From positions 1 through 35,081 of the forward strand of contig CALIEI010000241.1 in NCBI GenBank assembly GCA_938022165.1: a stretch of DNA of 35,081 nt, read 5' to 3'. The notes under the pieces were generated by a model that saw nothing but the letters and a program-made list of their open reading frames with translations, searched no databases and had not been told where the DNA came from. A program made the position numbers and the translations under genes. Source of the stretch: an uncultured Saprospiraceae bacterium (GTDB lineage Bacteria > Bacteroidota > Bacteroidia > Chitinophagales > Saprospiraceae). This document shows, one piece after another, positions 24,350 through 33,978 of the stretch. Each line of letters opens with the position of its first letter. Positions within the stretch are counted from its first letter, which is position 1.

Positions 24350-27300
24350 ATGGAAAATGTCTCACTTCCAACTTTATTTTTTAATGAACTAGAAGAACTT
24401 GTTGAAAAGCAAGAAGGCCTATCTGGAAAAGATGTAGTGCAGATTCAATACAATTTGCTCCAACAACTCATTTCTAAACAAACTTCAGAGGAGCATCTGC
24501 ATTTTTCTACGCTCTTTGCTAGAATAGCATATGTCTGTCAGAAGTATAAGATCCCTGGGATAATACAATATGAAACGCATCTATTCAGAAAAGCTTATCA
24601 GCGCTTGGATGAATATGATGATCGGGACATAGTAAGCCTTGGGTATAAGATCCTAGTCAACTTGGTTAGCCTAATTTATGAAGAATCTATCCCCTTAGAC
24701 TTAAATCAATACGCTAAGTATAGAACGCCACTCTTAGATCTTAAGACCGAAATTCAGTCTTTTGTTCCTCTATTGGAAGTGGTACTCATGGAAGACTTTG
24801 CAGACCAAGAACAATTTCTTGCTGGTACAGAAACAGGTGAGAAAATTCGCATAGCATATAATTTGAGCGATCGAAATGAAAATTTTAATCCTACCATAGA
24901 GCTAATAAAAGAAGAATTTAAATTACCCATTACCGTAAATCTAATCGATGTAGAAATAGATAAAGAAGGAGTGCATCGACCTAGGGCTTTTGTGGTTTTA
25001 CCGGATTATTTGGTGGATGTAACATCTATAGCCAACTGTTTTAAAAATTATGGAACAGAGCCCAATTTGCACCTGCTCAGCAAAATGAAAAGCTTTACTA
25101 GCTCTCCTGCTTTAATGTTGGGGAATATCGCCAATTTCTTCTTGGACGAACTTGTGAATAACCTGGATGCAGATTTTAATGAGCTCTTTGTGAAAGTATT
25201 CAAGTTGAATCCAATGGCATTTGCCTTGATGGATGATTCTACTTTGATGGAGATAAGAGATAAGAGTCGATTTCATTTTGAGAACCTTCATAAAGTGATT
25301 AGTCAAGACTTAGATGCACTGGATATTGATACAGTAGAATTAGTCTTGGAACCTTCATTCTATTCTCAAAAGTATGGTGTACAAGGTCGTTTGGATGCTC
25401 TAGCCTTAGGTGCGGATAGTAAGAATTCGATTATTGAATTGAAGAGCGGTAAAATTTATAAACCAAATCTGGATGGCATTAATCCTAACCACTATATCCA
25501 AACGCTTTTATATGATCTGCTGGTAAGGTCAGCATATGGAACCAAGGTGAAGTCCTTGAACTATATTCTGTATTCTGGTTTAGCGGATAAATCGCTACGT
25601 TATGCTACCCCTTCCAACGCATCTCAAATGGAAGCTGTACAAGTACGGAATATAATGTTGGGCCTAGAAGAAAGATTGTGTCAGCTTCTCCCTAATGCTG
25701 AAATAGACTTAAAAAGCTTGGATGAATTGTTGTCTACAGAAAAGTTGAATAGAGTTTCTGGATTTGAAGCAAGTGATTTGCAAGCTTTTGAAGAATTGAG
25801 TGGATCATTGACAAAATTTGAGAAAACCTATTTCTTGGTTTGGTTGGGTTTTATTGCCAGAGAACAAAAAATATCTAAGCTAGGGGAGGAGGACGCACAG
25901 CAACGCAAAGGACTATCTGCACTATGGAGGCATTCTCTTCGGATCAAAGAAGAGTCCTATAGTATACTTCAGAAAATACAATTGATATCCCCAGAAGATG
26001 CAGCGCAAGATGAAGCCGTACTCAGGTTCAAGCGAACAGAGGATACCAATAAGCTGGCGAATTTTAGACAAGGAGATCTGGTAGTGATCTATCCATATCG
26101 AAACGATGAGACCAATGTGCTTAAAGAACAAATGTTTAAATGTACTCTCATTTCTATAGATGCAAATCTGGTTTCCGTTCGACTCAGAGCCAAACAATCA
26201 AATATCTCCATTTTTGAAAACAATAAATATTGGAATGCCGAACCAGACAAGTTGGACACTGGCTTTAATAATATGTATAGATCGGTTTACAAATTTATGT
26301 CTCAGAAAGAGAAAAAGAAAAAACTGATCTGGGGATTGGAGGCACCAAGACAGGCGGAGCCACAGCAAAAGTATATATGTGATGAGTTGACAAATTCACA
26401 GCAAATCGTATTTGATAAACTAATTACATCTAAGGATTATTTTTTATTGTGGGGCCCACCTGGAACAGGTAAGACTAGTGTGATGCTGAAAAATGTAGTG
26501 CAGCATTATCTTCAAAATTCTAATGAGTCTATTCTGCTAATGGCATATACCAATAGAGCTGTTGACGAAATATGTGCTGCGATTGAATCCATACCAGATA
26601 TCGAACAAAAGGATTATATCCGAATAGGGTCAAAGTATTCTTCAGATGCAAAGTACACAGATGCTTTGCTCTCTGTCAAGATGAAAAATGTGAAAACTAG
26701 ATCGGATTTGGTAGAATTGATCAGCAATAAACGAATAGTTGTCGGTACTATGGCAAGTATCCTAGGTAAAGCAGAATTGTTCAAGATTAAGAAGTTTGAA
26801 AGATGCATTATCGATGAAGCAAGCCAAATATTAGAACCGATGATGTTGGGTATTCTACCTTACTTTGATCACTTTACATTGATAGGGGATCACAAGCAAT
26901 TGCCTGCTGTGGTAGCGCAAAGAAAGATATTTACGAAAGTAGAAAATGTTCAGCTGGAAAAGATTGGCTTAAAGGACTTGCGTGATTCCTACTTTGAAAG
27001 AATGTATCATCGCGCGACTGAAAATGAATGGACTCATGCCTACGCCAACCTAAGTGAGCAAGGAAGATCTCATCGTGAACTCATGGAGTTTCCTAGCAAC
27101 ACCTTTTATCACGATTTCTTAACGCTCTTGCCTCAAACTGCTACTCAGCAAAGTGAGAAATTTGCGTATGTAAAAGAAATTAAAGATAACTGGAATATCC
27201 TTTCTAAAGAACGCAAAGTATTTGTGAATACATCGCCAGAATTTTCTGGAAATCCGAAGATGAATACACTGGAGGCGCAAGCACTAGGCGAGATAATTTC

Positions 27301-27709
27301 ACATTTGAAGCAGCTATATAATCTGAATAAGATTGAATTGCAAAAAGACTCTATCGGAATCATTACCCCGTTTAGAGCTCAGATAGCTTGCATTAAGAAT
27401 CATTTTGACGAAGAGGGGATAGATTATCAAAATATAATGGTGGACACAGTAGAGCGGTATCAGGGAGGCGCCAGAGATATCATCATTATTTCGCTATGTA
27501 CCAATGACGTATTTCAATTAGATAGTATGGTATCTCTTAATGAGGAAGGTATTGATAGAAAGCTCAATGTCGCCTTGACAAGGGCTAGAAAACAGTTAAT
27601 TATTCTCGGGAATAAAGACATCTTGGATAAGAATCAACTATATAAAAAGTGGATAGAAAAGGCCCATTTTATCGATGTATCCAAAAGTGTCACCGCCAAA
27701 GCGAATTAA
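24350..27709 (+). CDS. Dna2-like fusion of PD-(D/E)xK nuclease and superfamily 1 helicase
   Basis: The protein has 1119 residues from the ATG at 24350. The middle of the N-terminal half holds a nuclease site: GRLDAL (D349), IIELKSGK (E363, K365) and HYIQTLLYDLL (Q384, Y388), as in RecB/Dna2-type nucleases. No iron-sulfur Cys cluster is evident. The C-terminal half is an SF1 helicase: GPPGTGKT (about 702-709), IIDEAS (Walker B, near 822), LIGDHKQLPAV, LSEQGRSH, VDTVERYQGGARDIIIISL and NVALTRARKQLIILG. It should unwind and cut DNA in replication, repair or recombination, or possibly RNA; the substrate is inferred. It stands alone between terminators and unrelated genes, so context says little about its job. 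A defence role is possible but unsupported. Confidence 0.85.
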   Translation: MENVSLPTLFFNELEELVEKQEGLSGKDVVQIQYNLLQQLISKQTSEEHLHFSTLFARIAYVCQKYKIPGIIQYETHLFRKAYQRLDEYDDRDIVSLGYKILVNLVSLIYEESIPLDLNQYAKYRTPLLDLKTEIQSFVPLLEVVLMEDFADQEQFLAGTETGEKIRIAYNLSDRNENFNPTIELIKEEFKLPITVNLIDVEIDKEGVHRPRAFVVLPDYLVDVTSIANCFKNYGTEPNLHLLSKMKSFTSSPALMLGNIANFFLDELVNNLDADFNELFVKVFKLNPMAFALMDDSTLMEIRDKSRFHFENLHKVISQDLDALDIDTVELVLEPSFYSQKYGVQGRLDALALGADSKNSIIELKSGKIYKPNLDGINPNHYIQTLLYDLLVRSAYGTKVKSLNYILYSGLADKSLRYATPSNASQMEAVQVRNIMLGLEERLCQLLPNAEIDLKSLDELLSTEKLNRVSGFEASDLQAFEELSGSLTKFEKTYFLVWLGFIAREQKISKLGEEDAQQRKGLSALWRHSLRIKEESYSILQKIQLISPEDAAQDEAVLRFKRTEDTNKLANFRQGDLVVIYPYRNDETNVLKEQMFKCTLISIDANLVSVRLRAKQSNISIFENNKYWNAEPDKLDTGFNNMYRSVYKFMSQKEKKKKLIWGLEAPRQAEPQQKYICDELTNSQQIVFDKLITSKDYFLLWGPPGTGKTSVMLKNVVQHYLQNSNESILLMAYTNRAVDEICAAIESIPDIEQKDYIRIGSKYSSDAKYTDALLSVKMKNVKTRSDLVELISNKRIVVGTMASILGKAELFKIKKFERCIIDEASQILEPMMLGILPYFDHFTLIGDHKQLPAVVAQRKIFTKVENVQLEKIGLKDLRDSYFERMYHRATENEWTHAYANLSEQGRSHRELMEFPSNTFYHDFLTLLPQTATQQSEKFAYVKEIKDNWNILSKERKVFVNTSPEFSGNPKMNTLEAQALGEIISHLKQLYNLNKIELQKDSIGIITPFRAQIACIKNHFDEEGIDYQNIMVDTVERYQGGARDIIIISLCTNDVFQLDSMVSLNEEGIDRKLNVALTRARKQLIILGNKDILDKNQLYKKWIEKAHFIDVSKSVTAKAN

Positions 27710-27810
27710 AACAGGAGAATTGCCCTTACTTGTCGGATTTAACCAAACGATAACGTATTCATATGATAACCTCCGCTTGATCTCATCGTTTACTATCCAA
27801 ATGCTCTATT

Positions 27811-29808
27811 ATGCTAAGAATAGCTCTATTGATATGTTTTTGTATTGTTTCTACCCTAGGTATTGGCCAGGATAAAATTTTAGTTAATTCAAGAGATGGA
27901 GATCCAAGAAAATTTCAAGAAAACTTGGCACCCTTCTTTCATGGCGTCGCTTCTGGTGATCCTTTAGAAGATAGAGTCATCATCTGGACCAGAGTAACTC
28001 CAAATATAATCGGTGAAGAAGCAGAAGTAGAATGGATGATGGCGGATGATGTTAGCCTAAAAAATATTGTGGCTTCCGGAACAACAACCACTTCCATAGA
28101 TCAAGACTACACAGTAAAAGTTGATGTAACTGGACTTGAGGCTGGCGGGACCTACTATTACACTTTCAAATACGATGATAGATATTCTCTTATCGGTAAG
28201 ACCAAAACAGTACCCACTACAAATGTAGAGCACTTACGATTTGCGGTCGTGTCTTGTAGTAATTATCAAGCGGGCTATTTTAATGGATATGAAAGAATCG
28301 CAGAAAGAAATGATCTGGATGCAGTAATTCACCTTGGGGATTATATTTATGAATATGCGGATAAGGAAGTTGGTAATCCGGATTTATACGATGAAAGACC
28401 ATTGCTTCCTGCGACAGAGATAGTATCCTTGGATGAATATAGAATCAGGTATTCTACCTATCACTTAGATGAACAATTAATCAAGATGCATCAGCAACAT
28501 CCTATTATACCCGTATGGGATGATCATGAAGCGGCTAATAATGCTCACGAAAATGGGGCGATAAATCATAATGCTGGCGAAGGACTTTGGGCGGATAGAA
28601 AACAAGCGGCGAAGCAAGCTTATTTTGAATGGATGCCTATCCGATCAACTCAGAACCAAGAGGTATTTAGAAAAATACAATATGGTGATTTGGTAGATCT
28701 AATTATGATAGATACCAGACTCGAAGGTAGAGATGCACAATTGTCTGATATATTAGATCCAGCTTTGAATAGTGTTACCCGTACTATTTTGGGAAGTGAG
28801 CAAAGACAATGGTTGCTTACTCAACTGGTATCCTCAGATGCAAAATGGAAATTGATAGGCAATCAAGTGATCTTTTCAGAATTCAATATCGGATTTGCGT
28901 CGGATTTTGGTTTCGGAGCGAATTATGAATCTGTGGAAAGTGACTTCTTGGATATCTGGGATGGTTATCCAGCGGACCGTGATCGAGTGTTGGATGTCAT
29001 CAAAGATAATAACATCGACAATGTAGTTGTCCTCACAGGAGATGCACATGTCAGCATGGCTTTTGATGTCAGCAAGAGACCTTCTCCATACCCAGTATTT
29101 GCAGGTGTCAGCTTTGATGCTCCAGATTATGATGGTGATACCCAAGATGGGTCTATTTGTGTAGAATTTGCTACACCAAGCATAACGTCATCTAATTTTG
29201 ATGAAAGAACGAATTCCTTTTTGGCAGCAGGATTGGAAGTGCAAATCAATCAACCATTGGTAACGAATGGAATAAACCCGAATCCGCATATGCGATATGT
29301 AGATTTAGATCAACATGGATATTATGTTTTAGATGTAACGCCTGAGAATGTACAAGCAGACTACTTTTATTCTGAGATAACAGGCCTGCGTACTACAGAG
29401 ATTTTTGGTGCTGCGCAATTTACGGGCGATACAGAAAATAAGTTGACTTCAAATAATACCCCAAGCGAAGGGAAAGCTGTTCAAGATACTCCTGCACCGG
29501 AAGACCCGTTTATGACCAGTACTTCTAATACCAGACTAAAAAATAAATTTGAAATCGTTGGTATACATCCTAATCCAGCCAACAGTGAAGTGCAAGTTCA
29601 AATCGGATTGGAAAAGACATTGCCTATCGAAATATCCATTTATGACATCAATAGAAAGTTGGTAAAAAAGATTCCAGAACAAAGAATTGCAGCTGGATTG
29701 TACACGCAAAGCATCGATGTAAATAATTTTGTAAATGGTAACTACAAACTAATTATGCGTAGCAAAGGGGAAGTTCTAGCTACGGGAAATATATTGGTTG
29801 TGAAATAA
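27811..29808 (+). CDS. Secreted PhoD-family alkaline phosphatase with T9SS type A sorting domain
   Basis: A 665-residue protein. A signal peptide (IALLICFCIVSTLGIG) is followed by the PhoD N-terminal domain with FFHGVASGDPLEDRVIIWTR. Metal-site motifs are VVSCSNYQAGYFNGYERIA, HLGDYIYEY, WDDHEAANN and LTGDAHVSM, in family order. The last ~80 residues form a T9SS type A domain (HPNPANSEV, IYDINRKLVK, NGNYKLIM). The enzyme should release phosphate from phosphodiesters or monoesters at the cell surface or outside. It converges on the metalloprotease gene with only 9 bases between the stops. No phosphate-starvation operator was identified. Confidence 0.9.
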   Translation: MLRIALLICFCIVSTLGIGQDKILVNSRDGDPRKFQENLAPFFHGVASGDPLEDRVIIWTRVTPNIIGEEAEVEWMMADDVSLKNIVASGTTTTSIDQDYTVKVDVTGLEAGGTYYYTFKYDDRYSLIGKTKTVPTTNVEHLRFAVVSCSNYQAGYFNGYERIAERNDLDAVIHLGDYIYEYADKEVGNPDLYDERPLLPATEIVSLDEYRIRYSTYHLDEQLIKMHQQHPIIPVWDDHEAANNAHENGAINHNAGEGLWADRKQAAKQAYFEWMPIRSTQNQEVFRKIQYGDLVDLIMIDTRLEGRDAQLSDILDPALNSVTRTILGSEQRQWLLTQLVSSDAKWKLIGNQVIFSEFNIGFASDFGFGANYESVESDFLDIWDGYPADRDRVLDVIKDNNIDNVVVLTGDAHVSMAFDVSKRPSPYPVFAGVSFDAPDYDGDTQDGSICVEFATPSITSSNFDERTNSFLAAGLEVQINQPLVTNGINPNPHMRYVDLDQHGYYVLDVTPENVQADYFYSEITGLRTTEIFGAAQFTGDTENKLTSNNTPSEGKAVQDTPAPEDPFMTSTSNTRLKNKFEIVGIHPNPANSEVQVQIGLEKTLPIEISIYDINRKLVKKIPEQRIAAGLYTQSIDVNNFVNGNYKLIMRSKGEVLATGNILVVK

Positions 29809-29817
29809 TTCTAGCTA

Positions 29818-32784
29818 CTACTTTTGATCTGAAGAATCGTCGTTCAACATAGTTCCACCACAGCCATCAATAAAAGCATGGAATGATGCACCTAATTTGA
29901 CTTCAAATGGTGCTTCCAATTTTATACTTGTGCCCGAATCATAATCAACAGTTGCCGAGGCGTTAATAATCTGTGTACTTTCAATAGCACCATCCGTTTC
30001 ATAATCTTCAGTTCCCGTTTCTGTTCCTGTGAGCGCATTTGCTCCAGCATAATTATTAGGACAGTTTCCTGTTCCCATAATAATTAAGTCGATTGTATTA
30101 AGGCTGAGTGCGCCACAAATTACCAAACTAAAAATGTCCGTTTGAAAAGCATTGAAGCTCGTTCCGACATAGGAGTTGTTTACGTTATTAATGGTTTCGA
30201 AAGAAAGCCCATAGACTGTATAGTTTCCCACTGGCAAAGAAATGAAATTTGAGTTTGCATTTACGGCTGCAATATTTCCCGTAGCTTGATTAACTGCTAT
30301 ATAAGTATAACTGAAAGCGGCACTAGGCGGCGGCACTCCATCATATATAGTTTGCTGTGGCGTTAAAGTATAATTTGCGGGTAAAGCTGGTGAAGTTGGA
30401 CTAAATGAACTAACCAACAAAGTGTATTCTATTCCAGGAAGTATACTTGCAGAAACGGAGCTGCCAAGACTTACATTCGTACCGTTGAAAGTTGCAGAAC
30501 TTGATATAAAATTGGCACATGGAGATCCCGCATTGAAAGGCCCTTCATATATACTGAACACTAAACCAGAATTTGATGGTCCGTTAAATGTGAATGTGCC
30601 TGAGCTTGCTACTTGAAAAGTATAGGTGTCATAATTGGTGAAGTTGCCATTAAAGTTGGTGCAACCTCCCGAAGTATTACCAACAGCTACACTGGATGCA
30701 GGATCTGAGCTTGTAATGGATCCCGCAAAACTCGAAACAATACTTCCAAATTCCGGACTTAAGGACAAATTGAGCCCACTACTACCTTGTATGGCACTTA
30801 TATCAGTATCAGGAGCAAAAGTTGTTGCTACTGCATCACAAGGAGAATTAATGGTAATATCTCCAAGGTTGATATCGAAGAAATAATTATCCGAACACTT
30901 TACCTTAATTCGACCAACAGAAGTTGGCAATGACGGAATGGTGATGGTATGGTTACCATCATTACTGGTATTACTTACTAGGGTGTGGGGAAATGTATTG
31001 CCCCTATCCGTAGAAAATAAAATGTCTACGGTTGAGCAAAGTGTATTCGTACCAGCAACATTCCAGGTAATAGTGGCGGTATTACTACCATTTGCAGTCC
31101 ATGTACTTGCGCTAGCGTGGGAAGTTACGTCGAATGGACCCATGCTGGCATCTACTGTGATGTCAACTTCAGCACATGAAACAGCACCTCCTGCTGAGGC
31201 AAAATCTCTTGAAGTCAATCTGAATTTCATATTTCTCGAAACGTTTGGTAAGATCTCGCCTGGAGTCTGAGTGCTATTAACTATATCAGAAGTGGTAGGA
31301 AAAACCCTTTTGTAGCCATCAGTTGAAGGATCAAAGCTCCTAAATAGAGGAGCTGTTGTACTATTTGCTGCGGCATTTGGTGCTCCGTTAGGATTGTTTT
31401 GTCCATAAACTATAATATCAGTATCAAATTGTTCCCAATTATAAAAAATGATGTCGCCATCCGCATCTGTTGCTGATCCTTCCAGTTCAAATGGTGTTCC
31501 TCTTGGGATGGTCTTGTTCACTGGGGCAGAAGTTACAGGTATGGCATTGGGCGCTGTCGTGGAAGTATGACAAGTCTTACTATTCATCTCATTGACCATT
31601 TGTTCCAAGCTGTGATTATGGAAATAAAAAGTAGACACTTCTGGTGTTATGTTTTGACTACCACATGTTCCTTCATAACTCATGAGTGAATTTCCAGAAC
31701 CAGGTTCGTACCCATTGCCAGGTGATCTTTGATAGCAATTATTTTCTGTACCGTAATAACTATGATGTGCACCAAATTGGTGTCCTATTTCATGAGCAAA
31801 GGTGCCGATAAATAAATCATCACTAGAGCCAGCGTTAGCGCCTGTCCAACCCCTTGCTTTGAAATTATCTTCACATATTATTCCTAGTGAAGCTACACCT
31901 GAAGTGGCACAGCATGGCGGACCCGGTGGAGGAAGCGGAGGTATAGTGTAGAATGCATGCCCGATATCATAGTTCGCTGCTCCAATAGTACTATTGATTA
32001 CTGTCTGTGTTGTATTGAGTTGAATATTAGAATTTGTTGGGTCAATCTCTATTCCATCTGTTGCCGGATCGGGGAATAGAATAGCTGTATTATTGGCTAT
32101 AAGGTTAAAATGAACCGCTAGCTCATCCTCAAAAATATCATTGGCTAAATTGAGATAATGATTTATCTGCGCCAGCACTGTAGCGTTGGTATTCCCATTA
32201 GCTTGGTAGAATTCACCAGTAGCTGCGATGGCCATTCGATAGGTGCGGATGGTATTTCCATTTGAAAATGTAGATTGAGCACTTCTATTAGATGAAGATG
32301 GATCAAAGTGGTCGTGTATATCATCTAAGCCACAAGTGAAAACATCATTGTCTTTTACGCCTTCATACAATTTGTATTTATTGGATTCGGAAGTAGGAGA
32401 TATGTATTGTATTTTTCCTTTTGATTTTGTCATTACATAAATGCGATCTCTACCCGTACTAAGACGTCCATTTTTAGTTGGGTCAGATACACTTGACAAG
32501 ATGTAAGATCTTATTGCTTCATATTCTTCATACAGTTCTTGTTCCATAGATATGGTTTCAAGAACATAAAATTCTTCTTGATTTCCATCTAAATTTGGAA
32601 GCTTGATTTTTGTTGGGGAGGTCTTACTTTTTTCTCCTAGTGTGTACAAGGGAGCCTGCGCTATAATATTCTTGAGTTCGGCGACATCTAAGGAGATGAA
32701 GAGTGTGTCTTGTTGAGCCCTGATTTCATTGAGAAAAAGCAGTAAGCTTAAAGAGAAAAAGAATGTGATAGATTTGAATTTCAT
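29818..32784 (-). CDS. Secreted reprolysin-like zinc metalloprotease
   Basis: A 988-residue protein with a signal peptide (FFFSLSLLLFLNEIRA). The catalytic motif HEIGHQFGAHH supplies zinc ligands H331, H335 and H341 with E332, and the metzincin Met-turn is at NSLMSYEG (M368). After the protease domain come Ig/PKD-like domains (about 420-640), Ser/Gly-rich beta domains, and a C-terminal segment DYDSGTSIKLEAPFEVKLG ending near FHAFIDGCGG, like the 3-coathanger stack domains of Bacteroidota. No standard T9SS A or B signal is seen at the end, so the export route after Sec is uncertain. It should degrade external protein. Confidence 0.88.
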   Translation of the reverse strand: MKFKSITFFFSLSLLLFLNEIRAQQDTLFISLDVAELKNIIAQAPLYTLGEKSKTSPTKIKLPNLDGNQEEFYVLETISMEQELYEEYEAIRSYILSSVSDPTKNGRLSTGRDRIYVMTKSKGKIQYISPTSESNKYKLYEGVKDNDVFTCGLDDIHDHFDPSSSNRSAQSTFSNGNTIRTYRMAIAATGEFYQANGNTNATVLAQINHYLNLANDIFEDELAVHFNLIANNTAILFPDPATDGIEIDPTNSNIQLNTTQTVINSTIGAANYDIGHAFYTIPPLPPPGPPCCATSGVASLGIICEDNFKARGWTGANAGSSDDLFIGTFAHEIGHQFGAHHSYYGTENNCYQRSPGNGYEPGSGNSLMSYEGTCGSQNITPEVSTFYFHNHSLEQMVNEMNSKTCHTSTTAPNAIPVTSAPVNKTIPRGTPFELEGSATDADGDIIFYNWEQFDTDIIVYGQNNPNGAPNAAANSTTAPLFRSFDPSTDGYKRVFPTTSDIVNSTQTPGEILPNVSRNMKFRLTSRDFASAGGAVSCAEVDITVDASMGPFDVTSHASASTWTANGSNTATITWNVAGTNTLCSTVDILFSTDRGNTFPHTLVSNTSNDGNHTITIPSLPTSVGRIKVKCSDNYFFDINLGDITINSPCDAVATTFAPDTDISAIQGSSGLNLSLSPEFGSIVSSFAGSITSSDPASSVAVGNTSGGCTNFNGNFTNYDTYTFQVASSGTFTFNGPSNSGLVFSIYEGPFNAGSPCANFISSSATFNGTNVSLGSSVSASILPGIEYTLLVSSFSPTSPALPANYTLTPQQTIYDGVPPPSAAFSYTYIAVNQATGNIAAVNANSNFISLPVGNYTVYGLSFETINNVNNSYVGTSFNAFQTDIFSLVICGALSLNTIDLIIMGTGNCPNNYAGANALTGTETGTEDYETDGAIESTQIINASATVDYDSGTSIKLEAPFEVKLGASFHAFIDGCGGTMLNDDSSDQK

Positions 32785-32842
32785 TTTTGGTCTAATGTTA
32801 TCTTAATTGAAAACAAAAAGTACAATTGACGAATAAATCGAC

Positions 32843-33496
32843 CTATACTTCACTTATTTTTAGACCTCCAATCTTTGTATTCATTGATACTTGGTCAAAA
32901 CTTATGCCCAAAATATTAGCCTTTAACTTAATAATTTGGTTTTCTGTTTCTGACTTGGGTATTGCGACTATAAGATAAGCAGATTCTTCAAAAGACCTAT
33001 CAACAATGTCTATTTTAAGTCTTTTTAAACCGTTCATCAGCGGAGCCATTAAGCTATAATCAAAATCTATCCTACACTGATTCGTGATGATTTTTTCGAC
33101 TATTTCAGCATTTTGCAGGGCTTCATTTGCGGCTGACCTATAGGCTTGAATTAATCCACCAGTACCCAACAAAGTGCCTCCAAAATATCTTGCTACAACT
33201 ATGAATACATCTGTAAGTTCAAATTTGTCTATTTGACCTAAGATAGGCTTACCAGCTGTGCCTGAAGGTTCTCCATCATCGTTTGCACGAAAATTATTGC
33301 CATCGGTTCCTAAACGAAAAGCATAGCAGTGATGTCCAGCCTTACTATGCAAAGATCGTAACTCGTCTTGCGCTGTTTCGATTTGTTTTTGGTTGACTAC
33401 CGGATAGGCGTAGGCATAAAACTTAGAGCCCTTCTCTTTGAGAAATCCCTCTACTGGGGCGGCAATGGTTTTATATATGTCTTCTTTAGATGGCAC
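32843..33496 (-). CDS. yigZ: YigZ/IMPACT family protein (UPF0029)
   Basis: A 217-residue protein with the family signatures HHCYAFRLG, RANDDGEPSGTAGKPIL and RYFGGTLLGTGGLIQAYRSAA, followed by a ferredoxin-like C-terminal domain. The role of bacterial YigZ is not well defined; IMPACT homologues act in translation control in eukaryotes. It starts 6 bases after the stop of guaD and is the last gene of a tight four-gene minus-strand run, ending 58 bases before the metalloprotease start. Confidence 0.92.
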   Translation of the reverse strand: MPSKEDIYKTIAAPVEGFLKEKGSKFYAYAYPVVNQKQIETAQDELRSLHSKAGHHCYAFRLGTDGNNFRANDDGEPSGTAGKPILGQIDKFELTDVFIVVARYFGGTLLGTGGLIQAYRSAANEALQNAEIVEKIITNQCRIDFDYSLMAPLMNGLKRLKIDIVDRSFEESAYLIVAIPKSETENQIIKLKANILGISFDQVSMNTKIGGLKISEV

Positions 33497-33502
33497 TATA
33501 AC

Positions 33503-33970
33503 TTAATACGCAATTTTATCTGTTTTGTCTGTCCAAGCTTGGAAAACTTTGATCGCATCTTCGCGCATAATTTGAGTCATAGGGATACTTCTCTTATCTA
33601 GAGGCTTGTCAATCTCTTGATAGAAGAAGTCGTCATCAAAATTAATTGCTGCTGCATCTTTCTTTGTGTTGGCATAATAGATCTTGTCTATCCTTGCCCA
33701 AAAGATGGCTGCTAAGCACATAGGACAGGGCTCACAACTGGTATATATTTCTGCACCGGACAAATCAAAATTTTCAAGGGCATTGCAAGCAGCTCTGATT
33801 GCCGTCACCTCTGCATGAGCGGTAGGGTCATTTGTTGAAGTGACCTTATTGTTTCCTCGACCAATGATCTTACCGTTTTTTACGATAACTGCTCCGAAAG
33901 GCCCACCTTCGTTTTCGTCCATTCCTCTTTTTGACTCTGCAATAGCAGCGCGCATAAATTCTTCGTGCAT
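33503..33970 (-). CDS. guaD: Guanine deaminase, cytidine-deaminase fold
   Basis: A 155-residue protein matching the Bacillus subtilis GuaD type in length and sequence. Zinc ligands and catalytic Glu are H52-A-E54 and P81-C82-P-M-C85. GGPFGAVIVKNGKIIG, NDPTAHAEVTAIRAACN and SCEPCPMCLAAI are visible, and the C-terminal half with FDDDFFYQEIDKP resembles GuaD rather than the tRNA adenosine deaminase TadA. It converts guanine to xanthine and ammonia. It lies 8 bases after the lipoprotein gene and 6 before yigZ. Confidence 0.88.
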   Translation of the reverse strand: MHEEFMRAAIAESKRGMDENEGGPFGAVIVKNGKIIGRGNNKVTSTNDPTAHAEVTAIRAACNALENFDLSGAEIYTSCEPCPMCLAAIFWARIDKIYYANTKKDAAAINFDDDFFYQEIDKPLDKRSIPMTQIMREDAIKVFQAWTDKTDKIAY

Positions 33971-33978
33971 CTAGATAG

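Noticed and set aside
29774-29818. Direct repeat TTCTAGCTAC at the end of the phosphatase gene
   Set aside because: Two 10-base copies 35 bases apart without other target-site or mobile-element features; chance is enough.
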